The notes under the pieces: model-generated
Database searches by the model: none
Told to the model about the DNA's origin: nothing
The model's input: only the letters and a program-made list of their open reading frames with translations
Translations under genes and position numbers: made by a program
Source of the DNA: Brachionus rotundiformis
Taxonomy: Eukaryota; Rotifera; Eurotatoria; Ploima; Brachionidae
DNA length: 64,000 nucleotides
Direction: 5' to 3'
NCBI GenBank assembly: GCA_016802295.1
Contig: JAESIW010000122.1
Location: forward strand, 770,638-834,637
Shown here: positions 1 through 10,850 of the stretch, piece by piece
Layout of the letters: each line of letters begins with the position of its first letter
Numbering within the stretch: the first letter of the stretch is position 1

Positions 1-811
1 CGGCGACATTTCCGCATCGATAGCAGTAGTTTGGCGCCGACCAAACTGTCAGAACAGTCTCGTTAAAATGCCACTTGTAGCCTTCCATTACCAACTGATG
101 TGCTCTACATATCAAATCTATGTCATTGGTTTGATTGAATTGTGTCACCACATCGCTCCCAAACAGGTATCCAGCCCCGCGAGGGCTTACTCCCCAGCCG
201 ATTATTTCCTCCGGGTCCGACCAAAGAAGGTCGCACATTGGACCCTCGTGTGGGACCTCCTGTTTCCTATCGATTGTCCTAATCTGGTCCAGGGTCAAAA
301 TTGAAGGCGACAGCCCGCCGTGAACACAAAATATCTTGTCGTCAATTATTGCTGACAAGCTAATGTAGTCGAACACTTCTGTACAATATTGCCACACAGA
401 TATTGAACCATACTTTCTCAAGCATTCATCATAGAATCCGTACACTTGAGTGATTTGACGCGATTCATGGTTGCCTCGGATCAATGTAATTCGGTCTGGA
501 TAGCGCACTTTGAGTGCTAGGAGTAGAAGAAATGTTTCCACACTGTAGAAACCACGATCGACAAAATCTCCTAAAAACAGATAGTTGGTCTCAGGCACAT
601 CGCCTCCCACCCTAAACAGCTCTTTTAAGTCGTAGAATTGGCCATGTATATCACCGCAAATGGTCACTGGTGAATCCACTTTTTGTACATTTGACTCCTC
701 GGAAAGTATTTCTCTGGCTTTTGAGCACAAGGCTTTAACCTCGCTTTCTTTAATAATTTCACATTTTTTTAATTGTTCTATTTGGCGATCTAAATCACTT
801 ATATCACCCAT
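1..811 (-). CDS. PPP4C: Serine/threonine protein phosphatase 4 catalytic subunit (partial)
   Basis: Metal-dependent PPP-family phosphatase; PP4 works with regulatory subunits in DNA repair, centrosome maturation and splicing-linked signalling. The frame starts at the ATG at 811 and runs off the left edge after 270 codons, so roughly 37 C-terminal residues are missing (family length about 307). The metal-binding motifs GDIHGQ, GDFVDRG and GNHES and the HGG loop are all present. The N-terminus (GDISDLDRQIEQLKKCE) and the YRCGNVA stretch at the edge fit PP4 rather than PP2A or PP6. No intron is seen. The coding sequence is much richer in G and C than the neighbouring genes, especially at third positions. 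Identity is secure because conservation is near complete. Confidence 0.96.
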   Translation of the reverse strand, partial: MGDISDLDRQIEQLKKCEIIKESEVKALCSKAREILSEESNVQKVDSPVTICGDIHGQFYDLKELFRVGGDVPETNYLFLGDFVDRGFYSVETFLLLLALKVRYPDRITLIRGNHESRQITQVYGFYDECLRKYGSISVWQYCTEVFDYISLSAIIDDKIFCVHGGLSPSILTLDQIRTIDRKQEVPHEGPMCDLLWSDPEEIIGWGVSPRGAGYLFGSDVVTQFNQTNDIDLICRAHQLVMEGYKWHFNETVLTVWSAPNYCYRCGNVA

Positions 812-1490
812 TTATTAAATTGATCAATAATCTAAAACGATTAAATGCGATTTAAATTTTGGCAAAATATGCTTTCAGTAAGCGAAAAAATTTATGAATT
901 TTTAATACATGAGCTTAGCAATACCTAAAAAATATATATACGAATGTAGAATTTTGTTCGCAAACCAAGTTGCATTCATTTTTTTTTCTTTTTAGTAGAG
1001 TTCAATGTCATCTTAAATTTATTTCAATTAGAAGCAAAAAAATCTAACAAAATTTCTATTTAGTATCTTGTTTAAATTGAAATTATAGTGTTGTTTTGTT
1101 AAGTTTTTTAAGATTGAATTTTATTTATTTTTTTCAACAAATAAGTTTTATCACCTAAAAAAATCTTGGTTAAAATTTTGGCTAATTCTTTTTGTTGTCA
1201 TGATGAACAATAATAAATGTGTAATAAAATAATTAAGAACTTATGAAAATTTTAATTCGTGATTTTTTGATTTTGTTTGAAGATCTACAGAAATCGTTCA
1301 TTTCAAAAAAAAAAATTTTAAATTCTAACTGTAATGATTTACGATTTAAAATTATTAATAAATTAAATTCTTCTTAGAAAAAAAAATTGAAATAAAGCCT
1401 AATTAATATAGTTTTCTAACTTTTGATAAGATAACATGAATTAAAATAAAATTTAAAGGCAAAATTTTTAGTTAAGAGATATAATTTAAA
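812..1490. other. Intergenic, AT-rich
   Basis: Divergent spacer between PP4 (minus) and the cysteine-rich protein gene (plus), so it must hold both promoters. It is homopolymer-rich AT sequence; I see no RNA gene or long open frame in it. Confidence 0.5.
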
Positions 1491-1970
1491 ATGGTCAAAA
1501 TTGTTCTCATTATTTCAAGCATAATTTTTGGTAATATTGGCTCAAAAATCCTTACAAATATCTATTTTTAAATAAAATCAATAGCTTTTGGTTCTGGAGA
1601 ATTGATAAAAGATCAAAAAGAACGATGCCTTGATGACTGTGATTCGGCTTGTAGTAAAACTTCAGGTTTTGCGACTTGTAGTAATGCATGTATGAATTAC
1701 TGTGAAAGAAGTTCATTCCAATTTTCGGAAGAAAATTTTAAATGCATGGTCTTATGTGACAATTTGAATTTGAATAGAAAAGTGTGCAATACTTTGTGCA
1801 AAAAACAAATTTTTTCTTATGACAAAAATAACAACTTGCCAAATATTTCCGTAGAAAATAAAGATTATGGCGAAGGGTGTAAAGGCAATGGAAAAGAAAC
1901 TTGCTATAAACTTTGCAGATTAGAACATGAAGCAAGTATTCAGACTTGCTTGGACATATGTTGTTATTAA
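1491..1970 (+). CDS. Small secreted cysteine-rich protein
   Basis: Two exons, 1491-1530 and 1585-1970, joined over a 54-bp phase-1 intron, give about 141 residues. Exon 1 is essentially a signal peptide: MVKIVLIISSIIFAFGSG is short, hydrophobic and ends in small residues. The mature part has about 18 cysteines, many in C-x3-C spacing (CLDDC, CSNAC, CDNLN..CNTLC, CYKLC) and a terminal CC pair, suggesting a disulfide-rich, probably helical extracellular protein. There is no lysine/arginine processing site pattern I can trust. I do not recognise the family. The C-x3-C pattern occurs in several unrelated secreted families, so no function is assigned. The longest open frame alone starts at a non-ATG codon inside exon 2; the spliced ATG model explains it better. 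Confidence 0.72.
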
Positions 1971-2025
1971 AATAATCAATTAATTAAGCAGTAAATTTGG
2001 ATATCATATACGATTAAATTTTTAT

Positions 2026-3153
2026 TCAAATAAAATTTAATTTTTTTTTTTCTATTTCTTCTTTTAAACGTTCCTCTGTCAAAGCTGACAAACAGTGTGC
2101 CATTTCGACATGTAATTTTTTTAAAATCACAAATTGTTCGTCCATCATCTTACAAGTTTTCAAAAAACTTTTTAGCCATGTCAGATTGGTACAGAGTCTT
2201 CGTGGCCAAATTAGATCATTAGAATGTGACAAATTTTCATAGTAATTTTCAACCATTTGAATAAAGTTTTTACCAATAAACTGATTTTCAGTATTTTGCT
2301 CAAAATATTTTGATAGTTCATTTACTTGTTTTTTCAAAATGTTTGCCTTTTTCTCACGAATAGAACGATCCTTTTCTTGCTCAATTTTACGCTGATGAAC
2401 AACCTGGGCATCACTTATGTTCATAATGATAAGACCAATAAATATGTTTGCGAATATAAAATTACCAATGAACACAAAAAATATGGTGAAAACTCTTGAT
2501 CCGGTGAAATTGTCGATTTTTTTCTGAATCTCTGGCCATTCATCACCACATATGTAGCGAAACAAAGTCCACATTGAATTCCGCAAAGAGGACCATTCTT
2601 CTTGATCAAAAAGTGAATTGGCAATAATTGAAAAAATAAACATTATTAACAAGGTGACAATTATAACATTTATTACTGAATTGGAGAGAGTTTTTATCAA
2701 AGCACTTAGAATCACTTGTAAGCCTTGGACAAAAGACACTGCTTTTAGAGTACGGAATGTTTTTAGCGATTTTACAGTCATGCTAATAGATGACGAGGCT
2801 GCTATTCCAATAAAATTTTGGCACAAAATCTCAAAATAAATAATCAATAATATAAACATATCGAACCAGTGCCAAGGATTTTTAAAATAAGATATTTTCA
2901 TCACATAAAATTTTAGCAAAAATTCAATACTATAGATAACATTAAAAATATGATCTAATAATGAAAAAATAATCGGTTTTTCTTCAGCTGAATAAAGAGT
3001 TTCTAAACCCATACTAACCGAATTAATAACTATAACAACCATTATAAATAGCCTAAAAGTATTACTATCTACTATTTTGCTTAAATTTTCTTTTATTTTC
3101 GCTGTTAAAGGACGGAAAACCATTTGATCATCTTTGGATGTATCTATTTTCAT
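2026..3153 (-). CDS. CATSPER3: Cation channel sperm-associated protein 3 (CatSper3-like)
   Basis: Single six-helix voltage-gated-like cation channel domain, 375 residues, one exon. Four CatSper pore proteins form the alkaline-activated Ca2+ channel of the sperm flagellum. S1-S4 occupy roughly residues 35-160; S4 is weakly charged (SLKTFRTLKAVS). The pore helix and filter lie near residues 195-210 (CGDEWPEI), followed by S6 with SRVFTIFFVFIGNFIF. After S6 there is a coiled-coil tail. The tail block MVENYYENLSH is conserved in CatSper3, and total length matches mammalian CatSper3 (about 398). CatSper4 is the main alternative. The filter has Cys-Gly-Asp where CatSpers usually show Thr-x-Asp before x-Trp. 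Confidence 0.86.
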   Translation of the reverse strand: MKIDTSKDDQMVFRPLTAKIKENLSKIVDSNTFRLFIMVVIVINSVSMGLETLYSAEEKPIIFSLLDHIFNVIYSIEFLLKFYVMKISYFKNPWHWFDMFILLIIYFEILCQNFIGIAASSSISMTVKSLKTFRTLKAVSFVQGLQVILSALIKTLSNSVINVIIVTLLIMFIFSIIANSLFDQEEWSSLRNSMWTLFRYICGDEWPEIQKKIDNFTGSRVFTIFFVFIGNFIFANIFIGLIIMNISDAQVVHQRKIEQEKDRSIREKKANILKKQVNELSKYFEQNTENQFIGKNFIQMVENYYENLSHSNDLIWPRRLCTNLTWLKSFLKTCKMMDEQFVILKKLHVEMAHCLSALTEERLKEEIEKKKLNFI

Positions 3154-3397
3154 TTCCTAATATACTTGATTTATTAATATTAAAAATATAAATTTAATGA
3201 TGATTTAGAAAATAAAAATGTTTAATTTAAACTTTTTTATTATTAAAACAAATAAAAATAATTTAATTAGTTTTTAAAAAATGAGCGCGTAAAAAAGACT
3301 AGCTAAAAATGACTAAACGCTTTAAATGATTTAAAAATAAATTAGGCTCTCTTTAAACAATCAACAAATTAAAAGTATATAATAGTAGAATGATTGC

Positions 3398-5107
3398 TCA
3401 GAAAGATTGATAATTTAAAACATGATCTTGATAATTTTGGTTATCTGTTCTGTTCAAATTTAGGTTCGAAAAGTTGGTATTTGAACTAAAATTTGCAAAT
3501 TGAGAATAGCTCGGGTTTGTCATTCCGAAAGAATTAATTCTGTTAATTCCATTTAGTTGCGAAAACTGATTTCTATTAGTTGTATTTTGGTAAAAATTTC
3601 TAACAATTGAATCAGTCGTCGTATTTTGGATACATGTTGGTGATGATTTGTGTATTTGTTTTTCTTGTTTTCGGTATTTGGCTCGTCTGTTCTGAAACCA
3701 AACCTAAATTTTATATCTATAGTAAGCATGTTTCAAGTTTATAAAAGACAATCATTTACTTGAATACGGGCCTCATTTAGTTTAGTGGATCTAGCCAGCT
3801 CTTCTCGGCAATATATATCGGGATAATGGCTTTTGGTAAATGCAGCTTCAAGCTCATTAAGTTGTTCTTGAGTAAACGTGGTTCGATGTCTGCGTCGAGT
3901 AGGTGTGACACTATTGCTTTCATTAGAGCCTGTCGAGCTGGCACTGTGCTGGCTATGATTTAGATAATGGTGATTAGTATTGACATGCGAGTGAGAAACA
4001 GCAGCTGCGGCTGCAGCAGCGGCTGCAGCTGCCATCAAAGCATTGGAAATTGAACTTTTTCCATTTGAATTTGTAGAAGCAGATTGATTAACCGAATTGG
4101 CAGTCATTAGAAGGCCGTTTTTAGTTTGTTGGTTTATTTTTTCAAAATTTTCATCTTGTCCTTAAAACAAATATATATTATATTAATCGGGGATTAGATG
4201 TGGTAATTAAATGCATGGTTCTGAAGTGTAACCGTTCCGTTGTTGCTTGGTTTTCTGTATTTAAGTTCGAGGAAAAATGAGGAGAACCTATTGAACAATT
4301 TAAGCTAAGGGAAAAGAATTAGTTCTTTATGATTTAAGATCGAAAAAAATTATTGGAAATTTTAATTTTATCATTAAAATAAAATTAAAAAGCCTCAAAG
4401 GCAATGAGAGAATTAAAGAACTGAAAAGAACTCAACAAAAAAAGATGAACAAGAATTTTTTCCATTTATTTCTAGTTAATTTGAGTTTTTTTTTATAGAT
4501 TAATTAATAATTTTTTTTAAACAAACTTAAGCAACAACAAATATTAGAAATTAAAATTATACTTAACTTAACTCAACTGAATCAGTAATAACTAACTTGT
4601 GCGATAAAAAAAACCGAGGGAACAAGAGATAGAAAAATAATTTTCTTTTTTGGAATCCAAATATTTCCTCTATTATCTCATTAGGGAAATTTTGATCATC
4701 AATATAAACAATTTCGTATCTTAATTATATTTCTTAATTTTTCAAATTCTGAACAAATGATATAATGTTGAAATTTTTTTCGATTAAAATATTTGCTTAA
4801 TAATGGATTAATTTACAATAAGTACATAAGTTCTTGATACAAAAACAAAATTATATCAAAGAAATAAAATTAAACTATAAAAAGGCTTAAAAAAAATTTT
4901 TTTTAAATATATATTATGATTGAAAAACAAACTAGTATAATATTAAAAAAAAAAATAAATACTTTTATTTATCGGAGACATTTCGGGACAAGAGTCCGTA
5001 TCGTGGGTCATAGAGCTACAGTCTGATGATTTGGATAAGTGCGTTTGATTAAATGCAGAAAATTCTGTTGGATAGTTTGCCAAAGATGCAAAGTCATATG
5101 AATTCAT
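3398..5107 (-). CDS. Paired-class homeodomain transcription factor, Prop1/UNC-42-like
   Basis: Three exons: 4963-5107, 3760-4160 and 3398-3703, total 283 residues. The homeodomain spans about residues 138-197, begins RRRHRTTF, contains HYPDIY and ends ARIQVWFQNRRAKYRKQEKQ; Gln at homeodomain position 50. The 56-bp intron 2 falls between homeodomain residues 46 and 47 (ARIQ/VWFQ), a position typical of paired-class genes. RRRHRTTF with ARIQVWFQNRRAK and RKQE points to the Prop1/UNC-42 group, which specifies neuron or endocrine cell types; Shox/Prrx-like is the alternative. Exon 2 encodes an 11-alanine run (about residues 93-103) and a His/Ser-rich stretch; the C-terminus is Asn-rich. Intron 1 is 802 bp, far larger than other introns here. 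Exon 1 is inferred from frame and a weak donor (GTATTT). Confidence 0.85.
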
Positions 5108-6218
5108 ATTGATCTCAAAAACTTGTAAGTAAATTAATAATTATTCATTAAAAATACAAATCTAAAATTAAATAAAATCTTAATAGCAATTGAATAAAAT
5201 TGCTTATTAGTTTCCAATTGTTTTTTATTTAGTTTACCTGATATCGAATTCCAACTGGGTTTTATTTCAAATAGTACCGATCTGCTAATGGAAATTTATG
5301 GAAGCGAAAAATAACCACTTTGATAATACGTTTCGATCGCATCGAATAATTGACAAAGAATAGCTCAAGTGTTAAGCACACGAAAACTTAATTCTTGTTC
5401 TTGAATGTCTGACGTGACGTAAAACGGTGCCGAAAGTTATAGAAGAGCGTATGAGTGCTTGCGTTTCGCTTTAAAAATCTCAAACAGGAGAAATTCTATC
5501 AATCAGATTTAATTTAATTAAAGAACTTGATACATTTAGAAAATGTCATATAAACAAGATAGAGAAGCAATAAGTGTTAATGTTCCGTTTATTAATCTTC
5601 AAATATTTTATATGCCCCCCCTGAGGATATTTTGTATAAAAATTTACATGTCTAAGTAACTTGTTTGTTTCAAATTGTCAACAAAATGCATTAACATAGA
5701 AATATACTTAAACATGATTGAATGAGCTGAAAAGCGCTTAATTCTAGATTGATTTCCCTCATATTCGCATCAGTAATTGTTCAAAAAATTTTGTATTTTA
5801 AGTTAATTTAAAAGAAGACTAAAGAAATATTTCAGATAAAATTTTCATTCATTTATATATGAAAAAATCAAGATAAGTCAATCAAATTCAAAAACGGAAA
5901 AAAGTGTCTAAATTTGGTAAAAACGATTCTTATTGTCAAACACGAGATTAGGATTAAATTCACAATATAGACATGATGTTGTTGGTTCAATTCAACACCA
6001 ACATTTAGGAAACTCTTAATAAAATAATCTTTTAAGAATAAAATGTAAAGGCTTGACTGAATTACGTTTGTTGTCTGAATATTGAAGGAAAAAATTAAAA
6101 AAGTGCGTAAAAGAGCTTAATAAAGAAAAAAATTTTCAATCATAAATAAAAATTTCTTAAAAAATTTTTGAAAAATTTATCAATCAAATTGAATAATTTG
6201 AAATTTTAAAGGCTGTAT
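5108..6218. other. Upstream region of the homeobox gene
   Basis: No open frame of interest. A GC-richer island at about 5270-5480 lies 160-370 bp upstream of the homeobox ATG and is the likely promoter region; the remainder is AT-rich. It ends at the left border of desaturase repeat copy A. Confidence 0.5.
5410..5422. promoter_or_regulatory. Tandem CRE-like motif
   Basis: The string TGACGTGACGTAA carries two overlapping TGACGT cores, the half-site bound by CREB/ATF bZIP factors, about 300 bp upstream of the homeobox ATG in an otherwise AT-rich sequence. Motif seen directly; function inferred only. Confidence 0.35.
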
Positions 6219-7521
6219 AAAAAAATTTTAAACATAAAATTAATAGTTTATTGATACAGACATTTTGGAATTTTTTTTAGCTTGAATGATTTATTCTTAT
6301 TTAGAAAAGAATCAATCCAAACATCATGTAAAATTTAAATTTATTTGTCATTTATTCAATTTTTTTTTCGGACGTGCTATTACCAATGTCTTTTGTAAGG
6401 GAATTTTTCGGTAATTTGGTATTATCATTTTTGTGTAGTATAGCATATTCGCTGGTGACCTTGTAGTCTCGATGAATTCTCGAGTATGGGCCCATTTCAG
6501 TGCATGTTATAAAATCATACAAAACCTTGATCCATGAATTATGACATGGTAAATTGTCATAGAACTCTGGTGCAATCTTTCTCACCTTTTTAGGAAAAAA
6601 ATTATACAAATATTCAATGAAAATGTATTTTTAAATAGAATGCCTACTTCAGGTAACCTCCAACAAGGAATGTTTGGAAAGTCATGATGTTCGTTATGAT
6701 ATCCCACATTGAATGTAATCAAGTTGAGAGGACCATAGTAGGAATAAGTCTCATAGCCTTTAATAAAAACATAATGCTCAGCGATAAAATGGCCAGATAT
6801 CGGATGGAATCCTAAACCAAGTAATGTTCCAATAATTAAATAGAACAAAGCTTTAAATCCGAGAAAGTAATAAATTAAAAAGTCAAAAACTAATTGAATT
6901 ATTAAATTTTGAACTTCTTGAATGTCGATATTTTTCGGCATTACCAATATAGGTCTTAATGAGTAAGTGATTGGTAATAAACCAACATAAATTATTTTTC
7001 CCAATGTTGAAGAAAAAAGCTTGGCTTCTATTCGGGTAGGCAAATCTGGATCCCATCCTTCGACTGCCAAATACTTGTGATGATCTCTGTGATATTTTTT
7101 GAATGTAATAAATGCCGGTACACCCATTGGCAAATTGGCAAAAAAGCCTAAGAGTCGATTAGCTAAAGGTCTATGCGGGCCAAATGCTAAGTTATGAGAT
7201 AACTCGTGTAATCCTACAGACAATGAATGATTTAAAGTACCACTAACTACATAAGTTAATATAAATAATTCTGTCCATGACATGTTACGAACCATGTATG
7301 CCATGAATACTTGAATTATAACTGTAGCTGCGAATTGAAGTGATATTCGCCAATCGTAACCAAAAAGTTTCTTCATTTGAGGATATTTTGCTAATATTTC
7401 TCTTCTTCTTGTAGCATGAGGCTCATCTGTATACTTCCAAATGAAGTCATCTCTTGGCTTACTCATTTTTATCTAAAAAATATTTTTTAAGTATTTTAAA
7501 AATACTATTTTTATTTCAATA
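6219..7521. repeat. Desaturase segmental duplication, copy A
   Basis: 1303-bp block repeated at 10851-12153 in the same orientation at an exact offset of 4632 bp, with no indel. It covers the whole desaturase gene including its intron, about 130 bp of 3' flank and 55 bp upstream of the ATG. I found only two substitutions, one silent and one Gly/Asp. Confidence 0.93.
6352..7466 (-). CDS. DEGS1: Sphingolipid delta(4)-desaturase DES1, copy A
   Basis: ER membrane di-iron enzyme that turns dihydroceramide into ceramide by inserting the C4-C5 double bond. Two exons, 6648-7466 and 6352-6585, across a 62-bp phase-0 intron give 350 residues (animal DES1 about 323). An N-terminal lipid-desaturase head (KPRDDFIWKYTDEPHATRR) is present. 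All three histidine boxes are intact: HELSH (residues 87-91), HRDHH (126-130) and HNEHH (257-261). Hydrophobic segments lie between the boxes. Exon 2 supplies VRKIAPEFYDNLP and SWIKVLYDF, both conserved. The C-terminal 25 residues or so are rotifer-like extra sequence without a recognised motif. It is one of two nearly identical copies. Confidence 0.94.
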
Positions 7522-8088
7522 CATTTTAAAAATTTTATTTCAATTATTATTTTCATAAAATAATTATTATTACACAACAATGAAACCTATGAATTTATTT
7601 TGATTACTTTGAAAAATTATCAACCATGAAAAATATCAAAATTATATTGTTGTGTAACAAATTTTAATTAATTTTATACACGATTAATTTCTTTTTATTA
7701 ATAATAATTGTATCCTTGATTCTTCGTTTATAATTTTTTTAATAAAAAACAAATCAAATTTTTTTAAATTTTATTGCTGAATATTGTTGAGTGAGTTTTC
7801 TTTATTCCAATAACTAAATTAATATTATAGTTGTTGATAATTTTAGTTTTAGCTGATCTTAATATATTTGTTTCATTACGCTCATTTTATTTTCTTTCAT
7901 TTAAAAATAACAAATACTAATGACTATAATTAAATAAAGCCAGATGAAAAGTTTTACCTTATTTAAGTTTAGATATTTTTAAAATATTAAATAAAATACT
8001 CTATTTAATTCGTTCATTTCTGATAAATATTTTTCGAAAGTCATCTTAAAAAATAAAGATGCAGCTTGAAATAAAATCTAAATTTTTA
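7522..8088. other. Intergenic, AT-rich
   Basis: Unique sequence upstream of desaturase copy A; it differs from the sequence upstream of copy B beyond 55 bp before the ATG. No gene or repeat is visible. Confidence 0.5.
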
Positions 8089-9300
8089 TTAATAATAATA
8101 ATAATAACGATAAGCTACAGCAGGGTACCTGCGGAGCAAGACTAGCTATATTTCCGCTATGGTAGCTGTTTTTACCAAAAAAAAATTTCAATTAGTTCGA
8201 GTTATGCCTTGAGTCCAGGCCGGTCTTTACATATGCTAAAATTTCATTAATTATTTTTCAAATTCGTTTCAGTTTCATTTTTATTTTATTTTTTTTAGTT
8301 TTTTTTTCTTCAATATTTCGACAAGTCGAACAATACCAAGATCAAATGAGGATTCAAAGGTAACTAAAAAAATAACAGTAAAACTCAACAAACTAAACCG
8401 AAAGTGTTAAAAAATTTTCTAATTATTATTTATTATTCTATTTATCGCATTTATTATTTCACTAGGTAATTCATTCCAGCTCATGATTACTCTATTAGTC
8501 AAAAAATTGTTACGTTCTTTTGACTTTGTAAATTGTTTGCTAAACCTTGATAAGTCTGTTAATGTCAATTTGTAGGTTTTGAACATCAATATTATTCCTT
8601 GTAGTGGCTATCAATTTAGTATCGTCCGCAAAAAGCTTAATTACACTCTTGATCCCTTCTGGTAAATCATTTATGAAAATAGTAAAGAGTAGTGGACCAA
8701 GTACTGATCCTTGTGGTACACCACTTTTCACTTCTTTCCAATCGGATGATACCTGCCCTAAGACTCTTTGTTTCCTGCATGTTAAAAAGTCAATGAGCCA
8801 AATAAGAAGGAAACCTCTAAAACCATAAGCTTTAAGTTTTTTGATCAGCGCTCTATGCGATACATTATTGAATTCTTTGGCAAAATCCATAAATACAACT
8901 GCTGAAGCGAAACCCCGATTTAATGCTTCTGTTACTGAGTCAATTGTTTGAAGGAGGTTAGCTAAGCATGATCGTTTCGTAACGAAACCGTGTTTCTCAG
9001 GCGTAATCAAGTCATAATTGATTAGATGGGCTATCATTGCGTCCTTGATAATTCTTTCCATTATCTTGTATGGTATTGATGTAAGTGAGACTGGTCTGTA
9101 GTTTGCCGGTTCAGTCTTCTTTCCTTTCTAATAGATAGGAGTTATATTTGCCTCTTTCCACACATTTGGTAATTTCCCAGACATGAAGCTTTCCTTGAAA
9201 ATAGGTTCCAGAAGCTTGGCAAAGTTAGCTGCGCAGCTTCTTAAAACATGTGGATGTATACCGTCCTTTCCACAAGATTTCCTTTTATCAAGTTTATTAA
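8089..9300 (-). mobile_element. Decayed non-LTR retrotransposon (LINE, CR1/L2-like)
   Basis: A minus-strand reverse transcriptase fragment runs from about 9290 to 8540. It shows KSCGKDGIHP, YRPVSLTS, the finger/palm block VFMDFAKEFNNVSHRAL, SGVPQGSVLGPLLF and the catalytic FADD. One in-frame stop (TAG) interrupts the region before YRPVSLTS. After a stop at 8540 a short C-terminal block (NNFLTNRVIMSWNELP) continues in another frame, suggesting a deletion between the palm and the C-terminus. The 5' part (endonuclease) is missing, as in 5'-truncated LINE insertions. An (AAT)n run at 8089-8107, at the 3' side of the element, could be its simple-repeat tail. Confidence 0.85.
8371..8411 (+). repeat. 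41-bp inverted repeat, left arm
   Basis: Perfect 41-bp match, as reverse complement, to 9910-9950. It starts AATAACAGTAAAACTC and ends CGAAAGTGTTAAA. It lies just 3' of the LINE coding remnant, within its probable 3' untranslated part. Confidence 0.9.
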
Positions 9301-10850
9301 ATAATAAATTGTTATTTATATTATTATTTACAGTTTATTTTCAAGAGTTATTCCCTAAAGTATTTTGAAAAATGTTTTTTAAAATATTAAAAGCAAAAGT
9401 GGTTTAGGAACTGTTTGTTATATAATTTTTCTAGTTACTTCTAGCAATCGCAAAATGATAAAGATTTTACATTTTTTCATTTTTATTTTTTTATCGTTGT
9501 TTGTAGTTTATCAAAAATTTTAAAAAAATAGTTCCAAATAAAAATTTTCTGAAACACTGCATAAAATAAATTAACATTTGAAAATGTAAAAATTTAAAAT
9601 TTTTAACAAATTGCCTCTTTAATCATCGATACACTGAAGCGCTCTTTTTGCTTAAAATCGATTATCTAATCAGTTATTAAATATATAAAACCACATGTCT
9701 TGATTAAAAAAATTTGTAGCTTTTGTAAAATCGTTAATCATTAGAAAAATCTATAAAATAATCTCAAGTGAAAAATCTAATGACTATAGAAGATTTTAAA
9801 AAATTTTGTTTTCATTGCACTGTACGGTTGTCAATTTGAACAGACTAAATTTTTCATTTTAAGTCCAGGTAATTTTATCAAGATTTCTTTTACCAAAATT
9901 GTTTCTGTCTTTAACACTTTCGGTTTAGTTTGTTGAGTTTTACTGTTATTTCTGCCTTTAAAAAAATATATTTAAATAATAGCTAGGATTTATCTAGCTA
10001 TTTAATTAAATAATTAAGCCAATTTCCAAGGCATCTTCTTTTTTGTTTTTCAAAAAATAAATTTATACGTTTGCCAGACAGAATATAATTTCTTGATTTT
10101 TTTAATCATTACGCTTATTTTCACGAATATATGTTACCCATATAAATCAAGTTAAAAAAATCCGTTTAATACTACAAAAAAAATCATAAAATCCTTGTTG
10201 ACTAGAACAAAGAAAAAAAATATCGTGGCTGAGCGATAGATAACCACCTGTCAAGCCTCTTTTATTTAAAAAATTAAAAGACAATAATGAGTATCCCCAA
10301 ATGATCAAAGTTGTTAGACCAGCCTAAATAGTTTATTCTTAAAAAGAAATGTAAATTAAATTTTATAATTTTCTCTATAAAGTAAAATATTAAGTTATAT
10401 TTTCATGATTCAGATACGAAATGATCTAAAACAAATCTCTAAAAAAGTGTTCATTACCAAGATTTATAGATGTTTAGGTAGATTAATATTTTGCACAAAA
10501 AATGAATCAATCAGGTTATTAAAAAATAAAAAAGAAAATGAGTTAAACTATCAACCATAAAATCGGTAATATCATTTAATAAAGGACAATCAAAGCACAC
10601 GGTCTTTAAACTCATAATTTTTAAAAATTTTACCTGTTTCAAGCTTTACAAAGATAAAAATAAAATTTTTTCAAATAAAAATAAAAACATAGAAAATCTG
10701 ATTAACTCAACAATATTTTAGATATTAAACAGGACAAAAAAGAAAATTTTGAAGAATATTATCTAAAAGTATAACAATGATATTAAAATGAATCAATTCA
10801 AAATATATTTGAAAAAAATAAAAAAATTTTGAATAATAAATATTATAAAA
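9301..10850. other. Intergenic, AT-rich, with right arm of inverted repeat
   Basis: No gene recognised. Contains the right arm of the 41-bp inverted repeat. The rest is low-complexity AT sequence leading to the left border of desaturase copy B. Confidence 0.5.
9910..9950 (-). repeat. 41-bp inverted repeat, right arm
   Basis: Exact reverse complement of 8371-8411. It sits about 600 bp beyond the 5' end of the LINE remnant with no coding sequence around it. Confidence 0.9.

Noticed and set aside
1491..1970. Idea that the cysteine-rich protein is a toxin
   Set aside because: Cysteine-rich secreted proteins are very diverse; there is no recognised toxin scaffold, propeptide or gene cluster.
8540..9061. 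LINE reverse transcriptase frame as a functional gene
   Set aside because: Only part of the domain, an in-frame stop just upstream and a broken C-terminus; a pseudogene.
10230..10262. tRNA-like GC-richer patch
   Set aside because: No acceptor stem, anticodon stem or T-loop could be drawn.
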